Source: Alteribacillus sp041949975 | GTDB lineage: Bacteria; Bacillota; Bacilli; Bacillales; Marinococcaceae | Assembly: GCF_041949975.1 (NCBI RefSeq) | Contig: NZ_JBHFQG010000023.1 | Location: 1-57,043 of the forward strand | Direction of reading: 5' to 3' | DNA: 57,043 bases | Translations under genes and position numbers: made by a program | Shown here: positions 32,876 through 40,420 of the stretch, in pieces | How positions within the stretch are numbered: position 1 is the stretch's first letter | Layout of the letters: each line of letters begins with the position of its first letter | Notes under the pieces: model-generated | What the model saw: the letters and a program-made list of their open reading frames with translations, nothing else | What the model was told of the DNA's origin: nothing | Database searches by the model: none

Positions 32876-33523
32876 TTACTCAGACTTATCTTCTTCTTTA
32901 CTGCTGTCTTTGTCAGTTTCAACCAGTTCAGGTTCTTTTCCTTCGCTTTCATCTTCTTCCGGCTCTTCTTGTTCTGGCGGAAGAACAGTTACCACAGTTT
33001 CTTCTGGCTCATTAGTAAATTCAAAAGCTTTTCCTGATTTAAGGTCCGCTATTTGAATAGAATCTCCTATATTCAGATCTGAAATATCAACCGTAATTTC
33101 TTCAGGAATGTCGGTCGGTAGAGCACGTACTGTTACATTATAGAGAAGTGGAGATAAAATTCCTCCTTCTTTTTCGCCAGGTGCTTCACCGACAAGATTT
33201 ACAGCAACTTCTGCTTCCATTTCAGATTTTAAGTCTACTTCAAAAAAATCAATGTGAACAAGATAATCTTTAATTGGATCAACTTGAAGGTCGTGCACAA
33301 TCACTTTATGTTTTTTGTTATCTCCTTCAACATCTAAATCAATAATACCATTCCGCCCAACTTCACGGAGGGTTTTTATGAAAGCAATATTCTGAACGGA
33401 CACTGGGGTACTCTCTGTTTCTTTTCCATAAAGTACAGCAGGTACATATCCATCAAGACGTAATTGTTTTGTTTCTGATCTTTTTAGATCGTTACGTGTC
33501 TTAGCTTCTAATACTGCAGACAT
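32876..33523 (-). CDS. ctc: General stress/ribosomal protein bL25, Ctc form
   Basis: Binds 5S rRNA in the 50S subunit; Ctc is induced by sigma-B under stress in B. subtilis. The 215-residue protein has the two-domain TL5/Ctc plan: an L25 beta-barrel (RNDLKRSETKQLRLDGYVPA, VLYGKETESTPVSVQ, to about residue 92) and a C-terminal TL5 domain (VNLVGEAPGEKEGGILSPLL, LPTDIPEEITVDISDLNIGD). The last 40 residues are a strongly acidic Glu-rich tail. Confidence 0.95.
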   Translation of the reverse strand: MSAVLEAKTRNDLKRSETKQLRLDGYVPAVLYGKETESTPVSVQNIAFIKTLREVGRNGIIDLDVEGDNKKHKVIVHDLQVDPIKDYLVHIDFFEVDLKSEMEAEVAVNLVGEAPGEKEGGILSPLLYNVTVRALPTDIPEEITVDISDLNIGDSIQIADLKSGKAFEFTNEPEETVVTVLPPEQEEPEEDESEGKEPELVETDKDSSKEEDKSE

Positions 33524-33585
33524 GATTGTTTCACCTCATTTAGTTTATCTTCTATTAGTTACTCTTTTCACTCACTTAAAACGGG

Positions 33586-33614
33586 ATTTTACCATTCATT
33601 TACCTAAAAATCAA
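33586..33614 (-). promoter_or_regulatory. ctc promoter, sigma-A type
   Basis: TTGATT (33609-33614), 17 bp spacer, TAAAAT (33586-33591). It overlaps the sigma-B-like promoter and would give basal expression. Confidence 0.6.
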
Positions 33615-33626
33615 GCATTTAAACCT
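33599..33626 (-). promoter_or_regulatory. ctc promoter, sigma-B-like
   Basis: AGGTTTAA with GTTTAA at 33619-33624, 14 bp spacer, GGTAAA (33599-33604), close to the sigma-B pattern GTTTAA/GGGWAW. The -35 and the first bases of the spacer resemble the well-known B. subtilis ctc promoter, which is the classic sigma-B promoter. Confidence 0.68.
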
Positions 33627-33688
33627 TTGAGCGGGAATATGAAGGCTTACCTCGAGCTCCTTCCGTGACGTTCTATCTCAAAAGACCC

Positions 33689-34639
33689 TTATTCAAACAA
33701 TGTGCTGACAGATGTTTGTTCATGTACACGAATAATGGCTTCTGCAATTAATGGAGCGAGTGAGAGCTGTTTGATTTTATCAATTTTCTTTTCTTCAGGA
33801 AGTACGATTGTGTTGGTAATCGCTAGCTCTTTAATACTGGAGTTTTGAATGCGTTCAATAGCCGGCCCGGATAGGACTGGGTGTGTACTGCAGGCATATA
33901 CTTCCTTTGCTCCAGCTTCTAAAAGAGCATCTGCCGCTAACGTCATAGTTCCAGCTGTATCAATAATATCGTCTACAATAATGGCTGTTTTTCCTTCTAC
34001 ATTACCAACAATATTCATTACTTCTGATACATTTGGTTTTGGGCGGCGTTTATCAATAATAGCAATTGGGGCTTTTAAGCGGTCAGCCATTTTTCTTGCC
34101 CGCACAACTCCGCCATGGTCAGGAGATACAATAACTGTGTCTTCCACGCCTTTATCCTGAAAATGTTTGGACAAGATAGGCTCTGCTAAGAGCTGGTCTA
34201 CTGGTATATCGAAAAATCCTTGAATTTGAGTTGCATGCAGATCAATCGTCAGCACTCGAGTTGCTCCTGCTGTTTCAACCAAGTTTGCTACTAGCTTTGC
34301 AGTAATTGGCTCTCTTGATCTTGCTTTTCGATCTTGACGAGCATAGCCGTAATAAGGAATGACCACATTAATGGTTTCCGCTGAGGCTCTTTTCATGGCA
34401 TCGATCATAATAAGAAGTTCCATAAGGTGTTCATTAGCTGGTTCAGATGTAGATTGAACAAGAAACACATCACACCCGCGGATACTCTCTTCAATATTTA
34501 CTTGAACTTCTCCATCACTGAATCTCTTTACAGAACTTTTCCCCATCTCTACTCCAATTTGTTTGGTAACCTCGTATGCCAGACCAGGATTGGAGTTTAG
34601 GGTGAACACCTTCAAATAAGGATCGTCATAGATTGACAT
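33689..34639 (-). CDS. prs: Ribose-phosphate pyrophosphokinase (PRPP synthetase)
   Basis: Makes PRPP from ribose-5-phosphate and ATP for nucleotide, His and Trp synthesis. The 316-residue class I enzyme has RFSDGEVQVNIEESIRG, YYGYARQDRKARSREPITAK, VVSPDHGGVVRARKMADRL and the PRPP loop IVDDIIDTAGTMTLAA. The ATG at 34639 is 7 bases from GGAGGG; a TTG codon immediately precedes it in frame. It follows glmU by 35 bp and is probably transcribed with it. Confidence 0.97.
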   Translation of the reverse strand: MSIYDDPYLKVFTLNSNPGLAYEVTKQIGVEMGKSSVKRFSDGEVQVNIEESIRGCDVFLVQSTSEPANEHLMELLIMIDAMKRASAETINVVIPYYGYARQDRKARSREPITAKLVANLVETAGATRVLTIDLHATQIQGFFDIPVDQLLAEPILSKHFQDKGVEDTVIVSPDHGGVVRARKMADRLKAPIAIIDKRRPKPNVSEVMNIVGNVEGKTAIIVDDIIDTAGTMTLAADALLEAGAKEVYACSTHPVLSGPAIERIQNSSIKELAITNTIVLPEEKKIDKIKQLSLAPLIAEAIIRVHEQTSVSTLFE

Positions 34640-34674
34640 CAATATTCCCTCCGTTACAAAAATTTAAAAAGTGA

Positions 34675-36039
34675 TCAATCCTTCTTTTTTGCATAACCTT
34701 CTTTATTCGTCTGTCTAGAGCGGGCAATAGACAGAGCTTCCCGAGGAACATCATCGGTAATAGTGGAGCCTGCTGCCACATAAGCTCCCTCTCCTATTGT
34801 TACCGGAGCAATTAAATTCGTATTGCATCCAACAAATGCTCCATCTTCAATATTGGTAAGAAATTTATTTTGACCGTCATAATTAACGGTGATAGATCCA
34901 CAGCCTAAATTCACGTCACTTCCGACTTCCGCATCTCCAATGTAACTAAGATGAGAAGCCTTGCTTCCTTTTCCAAAGCGGGATTTCTTAATTTCGACAA
35001 AGTTTCCTATTTTCACCTCGTCAGCGATGGAAGAATCAGGTCTGATATGAGCAAAAGGTCCTATTTTAACATATTTCCCTATCTCGCTTTGGGATACAAC
35101 AGATTGTTTAATTTCAGAGTTTGACCCGATTACACTCTCTGTTATTTCTGTATTCGGCCCCAGTACACAATTTCTGCCGATTTTCACAGAACCGTTCAGC
35201 ACCGTACCTGGATATAAAACAGTATCCTGCTCTAGAATAGAATCAGCAGATATGTAAGTATGGTCCGGGTCTATGATAGTAACACCTTGTTTCATCCAAT
35301 GTTCATTAATTCGTTGTCTTAATGCTTTTTCAGCTTTAGCAAGAGCTACACGATCATTTACTCCTATCGTTTCGGAAAAGTCAGAAGTTTGCCAAGCAGT
35401 TAATATTTCACCATTTTTCTTTAAAATTTCAATAACGTCAGGCAGGTAGTATTCCCCTTGTGCGTTGTTATTACCTACTTGTTTTAAGGCTTGAAAAAGT
35501 GTTTTATTGTCAAAACAATAAGTTCCTGTATTTATTTCTTTTACGGTACGCTCTTCTTCATTTGCGTCCTTGTGTTCGACAATTCTGGTTACTTGACCGC
35601 TTTTGTCACGAATGACGCGTCCGTAACCTGCTGGATCCTCAGCTCTTGCTGTAAGAACAGTGGCTTTAGCCCCTGTTTTTTCGTGGTGTTCCATCAGCGA
35701 CTGCATGGTTTCTGCCCGGATAATTGGCGTATCTCCGCAAAGCACGACAGTTACCCCATCTTTATCCGCTAACAGCTCCTCCGCCTGCATGACAGCATGT
35801 CCGGTTCCCAGCTGCTCTTCTTGTAACACATAAGAAACACGATCACCCAAATGCTCCTTTACTGCATCGGCGCCGTGTCCTATTACCGTTACCACTTCTT
35901 GAAGTCCAGCTTGACTTACTTGGTCTGCCACATGTTCTACCATAGGCTTTCCGCATACCGGATGAAGCACTTTATACAAATCTGATTTCATTCGTTTTCC
36001 TTGTCCGGCGGCTAAAATAACCGCGTAACGATTGCTCAT
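34675..36039 (-). CDS. glmU: Bifunctional UDP-N-acetylglucosamine pyrophosphorylase / glucosamine-1-phosphate acetyltransferase
   Basis: Makes UDP-GlcNAc for peptidoglycan and teichoic acids. The 454-residue protein has the N-terminal uridylyltransferase (VILAAGQGKRMKSDLYKVLH; LGTGHAVMQAEELL; VVLCGDTPI) and a C-terminal left-handed beta-helix of hexapeptide repeats from about residue 252 (VTIIDPDHTYISADS, VLGPNTEITES, VNYDGQNKF). GGAGGATGG precedes the ATG. Confidence 0.97.
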   Translation of the reverse strand: MSNRYAVILAAGQGKRMKSDLYKVLHPVCGKPMVEHVADQVSQAGLQEVVTVIGHGADAVKEHLGDRVSYVLQEEQLGTGHAVMQAEELLADKDGVTVVLCGDTPIIRAETMQSLMEHHEKTGAKATVLTARAEDPAGYGRVIRDKSGQVTRIVEHKDANEEERTVKEINTGTYCFDNKTLFQALKQVGNNNAQGEYYLPDVIEILKKNGEILTAWQTSDFSETIGVNDRVALAKAEKALRQRINEHWMKQGVTIIDPDHTYISADSILEQDTVLYPGTVLNGSVKIGRNCVLGPNTEITESVIGSNSEIKQSVVSQSEIGKYVKIGPFAHIRPDSSIADEVKIGNFVEIKKSRFGKGSKASHLSYIGDAEVGSDVNLGCGSITVNYDGQNKFLTNIEDGAFVGCNTNLIAPVTIGEGAYVAAGSTITDDVPREALSIARSRQTNKEGYAKKKD

Positions 36040-36073
36040 TATCCATCCTCCAAGTATCCGGTTTTTCCTTACG

Positions 36074-36102
36074 AATATATCCTAAAATTCTCTTTATTTC
36101 AA
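36074..36102 (-). promoter_or_regulatory. glmU promoter, sigma-A
   Basis: TTGAAA (36097-36102), 17 bp spacer, TATATT (36074-36079), about 35 bp before the glmU ATG. It separates glmU-prs from spoVG. Confidence 0.72.
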
Positions 36103-36214
36103 GGAAACACAAAACATTATCGTTACTTTACAAAACTTTCCGGATTTTGAAAGATATAAAAGGGAAAACAGCCCTTCGTTTTAACCCTAGCGAATAGTTA
36201 TGACGATTAGTAAA

Positions 36215-36450
36215 GAACAAAAGCGCAAGCGCCCTGATCAGCCTCGACAGGTAAATGTTCTCCAGTCACTAAAGGCGCTCTTACTTCCACAGGATGTGCT
36301 GACTTTTGCGTTTCGAACACGATGTCAATTCTAGCAAAAGTTCCTTAAACCGTCTTGGGCCTCCGAGAGGCTGGGCGCTTAAGCTAGACGGGATCAAACA
36401 ATATGAAGATAGTTATCAACAACTTGTAAAAACATAATTTCCTAAACAAT
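36215..36450. repeat. MITE-like intergenic repeat, copy 1 (short form)
   Basis: 236-bp element lying between glmU and spoVG. It is nearly identical at both ends to 37010-37394. Inner inverted arms AAGCGCCC/AGCCTC (36227-36245) and GAGGCT/GGGCGCTT (36367-36380) would fold the element, with a 5-base bulge on one side. A GCCTC CGA GAGGC hairpin is inside the right arm. No open frame of note. It is followed by the spoVG terminator. Confidence 0.85.
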
Positions 36451-36452
36451 TA

Positions 36453-36486
36453 GAAAAATCAGGCGGCCTGGAGCAGGCCGCCTGAT
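36453..36486 (-). terminator. spoVG terminator
   Basis: Perfect 13-bp stem ATCAGGCGGCCTG/CAGGCCGCCTGAT with a 3-base loop, then TTTTTC on the minus strand. Confidence 0.92.
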
Positions 36487-36517
36487 AGCGTAAATATACT
36501 TCCATATTTTATCCCTT

Positions 36518-36811
36518 TTATGAAGCGCCAGCTTCTTCATATTCAGGATTTTCAAATTCTCCCTGGCGTTTGTACTCACCCAAAACGGCTGTTTGGATTT
36601 TTTCGCGTGTATGCGATGAAATCGGGTGGGCGATGTCTCTAAATTCTCCATCAGGCGTACGTTTACTTGGCATAGCCACAAACAAGCCGTTATTCCCATC
36701 AATCACCCGAATGTCGTGTACTACAAACTCACTGTCCATTGTAATTGAAGCGATGGCCCGCATGCGTCCATCAGTGTTCACCCGACGAAGTCTTACGTCT
36801 GTTACTTCCAT
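36518..36811 (-). CDS. spoVG: Septation/regulatory protein SpoVG
   Basis: Nucleic-acid-binding regulator, first known as a sigma-H gene of B. subtilis that affects asymmetric septation. The 97-residue protein matches the family closely: MEVTDVRLRRVNTDGRMRAI, IASITMDSEFVVHDIRVIDG, LFVAMPSKRTPDGEFRDIAHP and ISSHTREKIQTAVL. The ATG at 36811 has AGGTGG 7 bases before it; a frame extension to 36832 is unlikely. It has a clear sigma-H promoter and lies between two copies of a repeat. Confidence 0.97.
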   Translation of the reverse strand: MEVTDVRLRRVNTDGRMRAIASITMDSEFVVHDIRVIDGNNGLFVAMPSKRTPDGEFRDIAHPISSHTREKIQTAVLGEYKRQGEFENPEYEEAGAS

Positions 36812-36854
36812 TCTTTCACCACCTTTTTCCAAATAAAAATACTTCTGACATATA

Positions 36855-36882
36855 ATTCAACAGGTCAGATGTTATTTCCTTC
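36855..36882 (-). promoter_or_regulatory. spoVG promoter, sigma-H
   Basis: GAAGGAAAT (36874-36882), 12 bp spacer, GTTGAAT (36855-36861): a full match to the sigma-H pattern RNAGGAWWW-N12-RNNGAAT. A run of about 25 A/T-only bases lies directly upstream (36893-36918), like the A+T box above B. subtilis spoVG where AbrB binds. Confidence 0.88.
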
Positions 36883-37009
36883 TTATAGAGCTAAAAAATA
36901 TTAAAATTTTTAAATTAATTGGGTACTGAGTCCCTGAATAATATGAACTACCTGAATCATGCGGCCTTTGTATCCATCCATTACCTTCTGTCGTAATCTC
37001 TGCTCTAAT

Positions 37010-37394
37010 GAACAAAAGCGCAAGCGCCCTGATCAGCCTCGACAGGTAAATGTTCTTCAGTCATGAAAGGCGCTCTTACTTCCACAAGGATGCGGTGACT
37101 TCTGCGTTGCACTTTCGTAGCCAAAAACGCCACGTCCTGTGCGTCGACGTGTGCGTCTTTAGCAGAAGGGTCCTAAAGGATGTTCGACTAAGAACGTCAC
37201 GTCCTGTGACAACGTCGAACTGGCTTGCACAGGATGTGCTGACTTTTGCGTTGCGAACACGATGTTCCCGATTCTAGCAAAAGTTCCTTAAACCGTCTTG
37301 GGCCTCCGAGAGGCTGGGCGCTTAAGCTAGACGCGGATCAAACAATATGAAGATAGTTATCCACAACTTGTAAAAACATAATTTCCTAAACAAT
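37010..37394. repeat. MITE-like intergenic repeat, copy 2 (long form)
   Basis: 385-bp element in the same orientation as copy 1, on the other side of spoVG. The first 76 bases differ from copy 1 at only three positions, and the last 165 bases are also close. It contains an extra central block of about 145 bp bounded by a 27-28-base imperfect direct repeat (37083-37110 and 37228-37254, CACAGGATG...TTGCGTTGC). The inner inverted arms are at 37022-37029 and 37316-37323. Confidence 0.85.
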
Positions 37395-37420
37395 AAAAAA
37401 CCGCATTGCAGCGGTTTTTT
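37395..37420 (-). terminator. ridA terminator
   Basis: AAAAAACCGC TGCAAT GCGGTTTTTT hairpin, A/T flanked on both sides, after the ridA stop and abutting repeat copy 2. Confidence 0.9.
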
Positions 37421-37436
37421 GAAGTAATATAGATTT

Positions 37437-37811
37437 TTATTTAACTAGAGCAATCACTTCGACCTCTACTAGAACATCTTTGGGTAAGCGGGCAACTTCT
37501 ACACAAGATCTTGCCGGCTGATGTTCATTAAAATACTGGCCATAGACCTCATTAACGGCTGGAAAAGTGTCCATATTTTTGATAAATACGGTTGCCTTCA
37601 CTACAGTATCTAACGAGGCACCAGCTTCTTGAAGGACTGCTTTTAAATTTTTAAATACTTGATGAGTTTGTTCCTCAACATTTCCTTTAACAATTTCTCC
37701 TTCAGGCGTCAAAGGAATCTGACCTGAGCTGTAAAACATATTATTCACTACAATACCCTGAGAGTAGGGACCGATGGCCTCAGGAGCTTTTGGTGTGAAA
37801 ACTTCTTTCAT
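37437..37811 (-). CDS. ridA: Enamine/imine deaminase RidA (YabJ)
   Basis: Hydrolyses reactive enamines made by PLP enzymes. The 124-residue YjgF/YER057c/UK114 family protein has PEAIGPYSQGIVVNNMFYSSGQ, VVKATVFIKNMDTFPAVNEVY and the active-site region ARSCVEVARLPKDVLVEVEV with the family Arg and Glu. It overlaps the end of purR by 4 bp, so it is coupled to purR as in B. subtilis. Confidence 0.96.
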   Translation of the reverse strand: MKEVFTPKAPEAIGPYSQGIVVNNMFYSSGQIPLTPEGEIVKGNVEEQTHQVFKNLKAVLQEAGASLDTVVKATVFIKNMDTFPAVNEVYGQYFNEHQPARSCVEVARLPKDVLVEVEVIALVK

Positions 37812-38650
37812 AATTGATTCACCTCATTTAATTTCTTTAAAAAGTTACCCGGCACCACTTTAACCAGCTTTTGTCTTACGTTCACTTCTTCAAGCCGGGC
37901 AATAGACACATAGTCATTAACGAGCCGTTCTTCGACATCTTCTGCTTCTACTAATACACCAATACCAACCACATTAGCGTTAAACTCTTTTAAGAGATCC
38001 ATCATCCCGCGTGCGGTTCCGCCAGCCTTCATAAAGTCATCGACAATAAGCACGTTTGCGCCTTCTTCAAGACTTCTTCTTGCAAGCGACATTGTTTGAA
38101 TACGTTTTGCCGAGCCTGATACATAATTGATACTGACCATAGACCCTTCTGTTACGCGGTGGTCTCTGCGCACTATGCTTACTGGAACATCCAAATAAGA
38201 ACCGATAGCGTATGCAAGCGGTATTCCTTTCATGGCTACCGTCATTACTGCATCAATCTTTTGGTTTGAAAAGACAGCAGCAAACAATCTGCCAATTTCG
38301 TTCATTAACCGAGGACTTCCGAGGATGTCCATCATATATAAATATCCGCCAGGCAGAAGACGTTCTTTGTCTTCAAGTTTACTGCATAACTCTTCTACAA
38401 GCTGTGTACCTTCTTCTTCACAAACCATAGGTACATATTTCACTCCGCCGCTTGCACCGGCTATCGTTAACAAGGAGCCAATCCCTTGTGATTCAAAAAT
38501 TTCTTTTACGATAGTTAAATCTTCACTGATAGAAGATTTTGCGGATTGATATCTTTCCGAAAAGTAACTTAGCGATACTAGTTGGTGAGGATGCTCCAAC
38601 AAATAATAGGTCATATCCACCAACCGACCGCTCCGCTTCAGTTTTTTCAT
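37808..38650 (-). CDS. purR: Purine operon repressor PurR
   Basis: Represses purine synthesis genes; PRPP relieves repression. The 280-residue protein has a winged-helix N-terminus (RLVDMTYYLLEHPHQLVSLS, about 1-75) and a PRTase-fold effector domain with the PRPP loop VLIVDDFMKAGGTARGMMDL. The ATG at 38650 follows GGAGG by 5 bases; an ATG overlapping that site at 38662 is rejected. A partial PurBox-like string occurs between its promoter and start. Confidence 0.96.
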   Translation of the reverse strand: MKKLKRSGRLVDMTYYLLEHPHQLVSLSYFSERYQSAKSSISEDLTIVKEIFESQGIGSLLTIAGASGGVKYVPMVCEEEGTQLVEELCSKLEDKERLLPGGYLYMMDILGSPRLMNEIGRLFAAVFSNQKIDAVMTVAMKGIPLAYAIGSYLDVPVSIVRRDHRVTEGSMVSINYVSGSAKRIQTMSLARRSLEEGANVLIVDDFMKAGGTARGMMDLLKEFNANVVGIGVLVEAEDVEERLVNDYVSIARLEEVNVRQKLVKVVPGNFLKKLNEVNQL

Positions 38651-38663
38651 GAAAACCTCCATA

Positions 38664-38714
38664 AAACCCGAATGTTGTATTTGAAATATACCATTTTTAT
38701 ACGGATTTTATCAA
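38664..38714 (-). promoter_or_regulatory. purR promoter and partial PurBox-like site
   Basis: TTGATA (38709-38714), 18 bp spacer, TATATT (38685-38690) on the minus strand. On the opposite strand AAACCCGAATGTT (38664-38676) matches the PurBox pattern AWWWCCGAACWWT at ten of 13 positions, which hints at autoregulation. The promoter is well supported, the box only weakly. Confidence 0.55.
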
Positions 38715-39577
38715 GCTTCCTTATCACTTATCAAACGAACTGCGTACACTTGATCACAAAAACCTCGCAGGGCGTTGTACACTCGATGGAGCCTTGACTC
38801 TTTTTTCACTAAGCCAAATACTGTTGGGCCGCTGCCGCTCATCAAAGCAGCATCTACGCCTGAATCCTTCATTCTTTCTTTAATTCGCCTTACTTCCGGG
38901 TACATAGGAAGTGTAACTTCCTCTAATGTATTGAAAAGGTTAGCGCAAATGGAGGGATAATCATTGTACTCTATGGCTCTGACTATCCGATCTGAGTATT
39001 CTTCTCTAATGGAGCCGTCTAAATTTAAACTTTGGTAAACATCCCTGGTGGACACTCCAATTGGAGGTTTTGCTAAAATGACCCAGCAAGGCGGAGGAGA
39101 GGGAAGTGGTTTAATGATTTCTCCTCTTCCTGTCGCAAGGGCTGTCCCTCCATATACGCAAAAAGAAACGTCAGAGCCGATTTCGGAACCAAGATCTGCT
39201 AATGTATCCGTGGAAAGACCAAGCTCCCACAACTCATTAAGCCCTTTTAAAACAGCAGCAGCATCACTGCTTCCACCAGCTAATCCCGCTGCCACAGGAA
39301 TGTGTTTATGTATATATATAGAAACGCCCAGCTTATTCTTATAACGTTTTTGCAGAAGTGAAGCAGCTTGATAAGCTAAATTTCGATGATCCACAGGCAA
39401 AAATCCTTCTGACAGCTCTACTTTTATTTGCCCGTCTTCTCTTCTTTCTAAATCCAGCCGATCTGCTAAGTCCACCTGGCTCATAACCATTTTCACTTCA
39501 TGGTAACCGTCTTCTCTTTTGTGCAGCACATCGAGCGATAAATTAATTTTCGCTGGGGCTTTTATTGATCGTTTCAC
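38711..39577 (-). CDS. ispE: 4-diphosphocytidyl-2-C-methyl-D-erythritol kinase
   Basis: GHMP kinase of the non-mevalonate isoprenoid pathway. The 288-residue protein has KAPAKINLSLDVLHKREDGYHE at the N-terminus, the ATP loop IPVAAGLAGGSSDAAAVLKG (about 91-110) and the C-terminal DAALMSGSGPTVFGL. The start is GTG at 39577, 8 bases after AAGGAG. It sits between sspF and purR, the conserved order. Confidence 0.96.
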   Translation of the reverse strand: MKRSIKAPAKINLSLDVLHKREDGYHEVKMVMSQVDLADRLDLERREDGQIKVELSEGFLPVDHRNLAYQAASLLQKRYKNKLGVSIYIHKHIPVAAGLAGGSSDAAAVLKGLNELWELGLSTDTLADLGSEIGSDVSFCVYGGTALATGRGEIIKPLPSPPPCWVILAKPPIGVSTRDVYQSLNLDGSIREEYSDRIVRAIEYNDYPSICANLFNTLEEVTLPMYPEVRRIKERMKDSGVDAALMSGSGPTVFGLVKKESRLHRVYNALRGFCDQVYAVRLISDKEA

Positions 39578-39692
39578 CTTTTATTCTCCTTCTCTTCCCT
39601 ACATAACCCATCTTTATTGATTAAAACGTTAATATCTCTGTACATTTTAGTCGAAAATGCAGTGCATGTACAGGCTCGAACATAAAAGGAGG

Positions 39693-39719
39693 AAAAACTC
39701 CGGGGGATGCCCCCGGAGC
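39693..39719 (-). terminator. sspF terminator
   Basis: CTCCGGGGG CAT CCCCCGGAG perfect 9-bp stem followed by TTTTTCC on the minus strand. Confidence 0.92.
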
Positions 39720-39743
39720 ATGAAATACCTGCGATGTGTCCTG

Positions 39744-39923
39744 CTATTTTTTATTCTCGGCCAGACTTTCTTCAGCCATCTGAACGGCTCGTTTCACCAT
39801 GTTACCCGCATCTCGGGATTTGATGCCTCCCCAGCCTTCCTTCTGCACCGTTTCATAAAAACCAAGCTCTTTTGCAATTTCTACTTTTAAATCCTCAGAC
39901 ATCATACCGCGTCTCCGGCTCAT
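39744..39923 (-). CDS. sspF: Small acid-soluble spore protein SspF (alpha/beta-type relative)
   Basis: A 59-residue forespore DNA-binding protein, made under sigma-G in B. subtilis. The family pattern is visible: MSRRRGMMSEDLKVEIAKEL, LGFYETVQKEGWGGIKSRDA and GNMVKRAVQMAEESL. The ATG at 39923 is chosen because AAGGAG lies 9 bases before it; an ATG at 39932 overlaps the ribosome site. I did not find a confident sigma-G promoter upstream. Confidence 0.92.
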   Translation of the reverse strand: MSRRRGMMSEDLKVEIAKELGFYETVQKEGWGGIKSRDAGNMVKRAVQMAEESLAENKK

Positions 39924-40069
39924 TACGCCCATCTCCTTAAAAGAAAGAATTGTCTAAACACCGCAGGTATATGTATAGATTACTCGAAAAAGACATAAAT
40001 ATAGCTTCCTGTCCGCAATCAACAGAAAGCCAATTTACACCGTTTTATGAATGATTTTCCATTCACTTT

Positions 40070-40321
40070 TTATGCTTGAAGCTCTTCTTCGCTCATGGTT
40101 AGCTGTACTGTCTTGGTGAGTACATCTGTATAACTGTAAGAAATTCGTTCAACAGAATGCTTGTCCTTGTCTAACTTAACAATAAAGACAGAAGGATATG
40201 TTTCTTCAAGCAAGCCAGAGCGTTCGATTGTTTTCTTGCGCCCACCATTTGCGATAACCGTGACCTTTTTTCCGACATTAGCATCCAGTGCTTCTTTAAT
40301 TTCTATCAGCGTTTTTCCCAT
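40070..40321 (-). CDS. veg: Veg protein
   Basis: A small, highly expressed cytoplasmic protein that stimulates biofilm gene expression in B. subtilis, acting against SinR. The 83-residue sequence aligns along its length: LIEIKEALDANVGKKVTV, ANGGRKKTIERSGLLEETYP, SVFIVKLDKDKHSVERISYS. It has two strong tandem sigma-A promoters, in line with veg being among the strongest vegetative promoters. Confidence 0.94.
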   Translation of the reverse strand: MGKTLIEIKEALDANVGKKVTVIANGGRKKTIERSGLLEETYPSVFIVKLDKDKHSVERISYSYTDVLTKTVQLTMSEEELQA

Positions 40322-40349
40322 TATATCGGACCCACCTCACTCGTATTTT

Positions 40350-40378
40350 ATTGTAGCATTTCCCCCCTCAAATGTCAA
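40350..40378 (-). promoter_or_regulatory. veg proximal promoter, sigma-A
   Basis: TTGACA (40373-40378), 17 bp spacer, TACAAT (40350-40355), like the B. subtilis veg promoter, which also has TTGACA and TACAAT. Confidence 0.9.
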
Positions 40379-40390
40379 ATAAAATTTTTA

Positions 40391-40420
40391 ATTATATCAA
40401 TGATATGGTTTTATTGTCAA
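40391..40420 (-). promoter_or_regulatory. veg distal promoter, sigma-A
   Basis: TTGACA (40415-40420), 18 bp spacer, TATAAT (40391-40396). Both hexamers are perfect. It lies 42 bp above the proximal promoter. Confidence 0.85.

Noticed and set aside
36442..36702. 86-codon frame overlapping spoVG in another frame
   Set aside because: It lies over the spoVG coding sequence and its terminator, with no own ribosome site.
37050..37277. 75-codon plus-strand frame inside repeat copy 2
   Set aside because: It exists only because of the extra block in copy 2, has no ribosome site, and is broken in copy 1.
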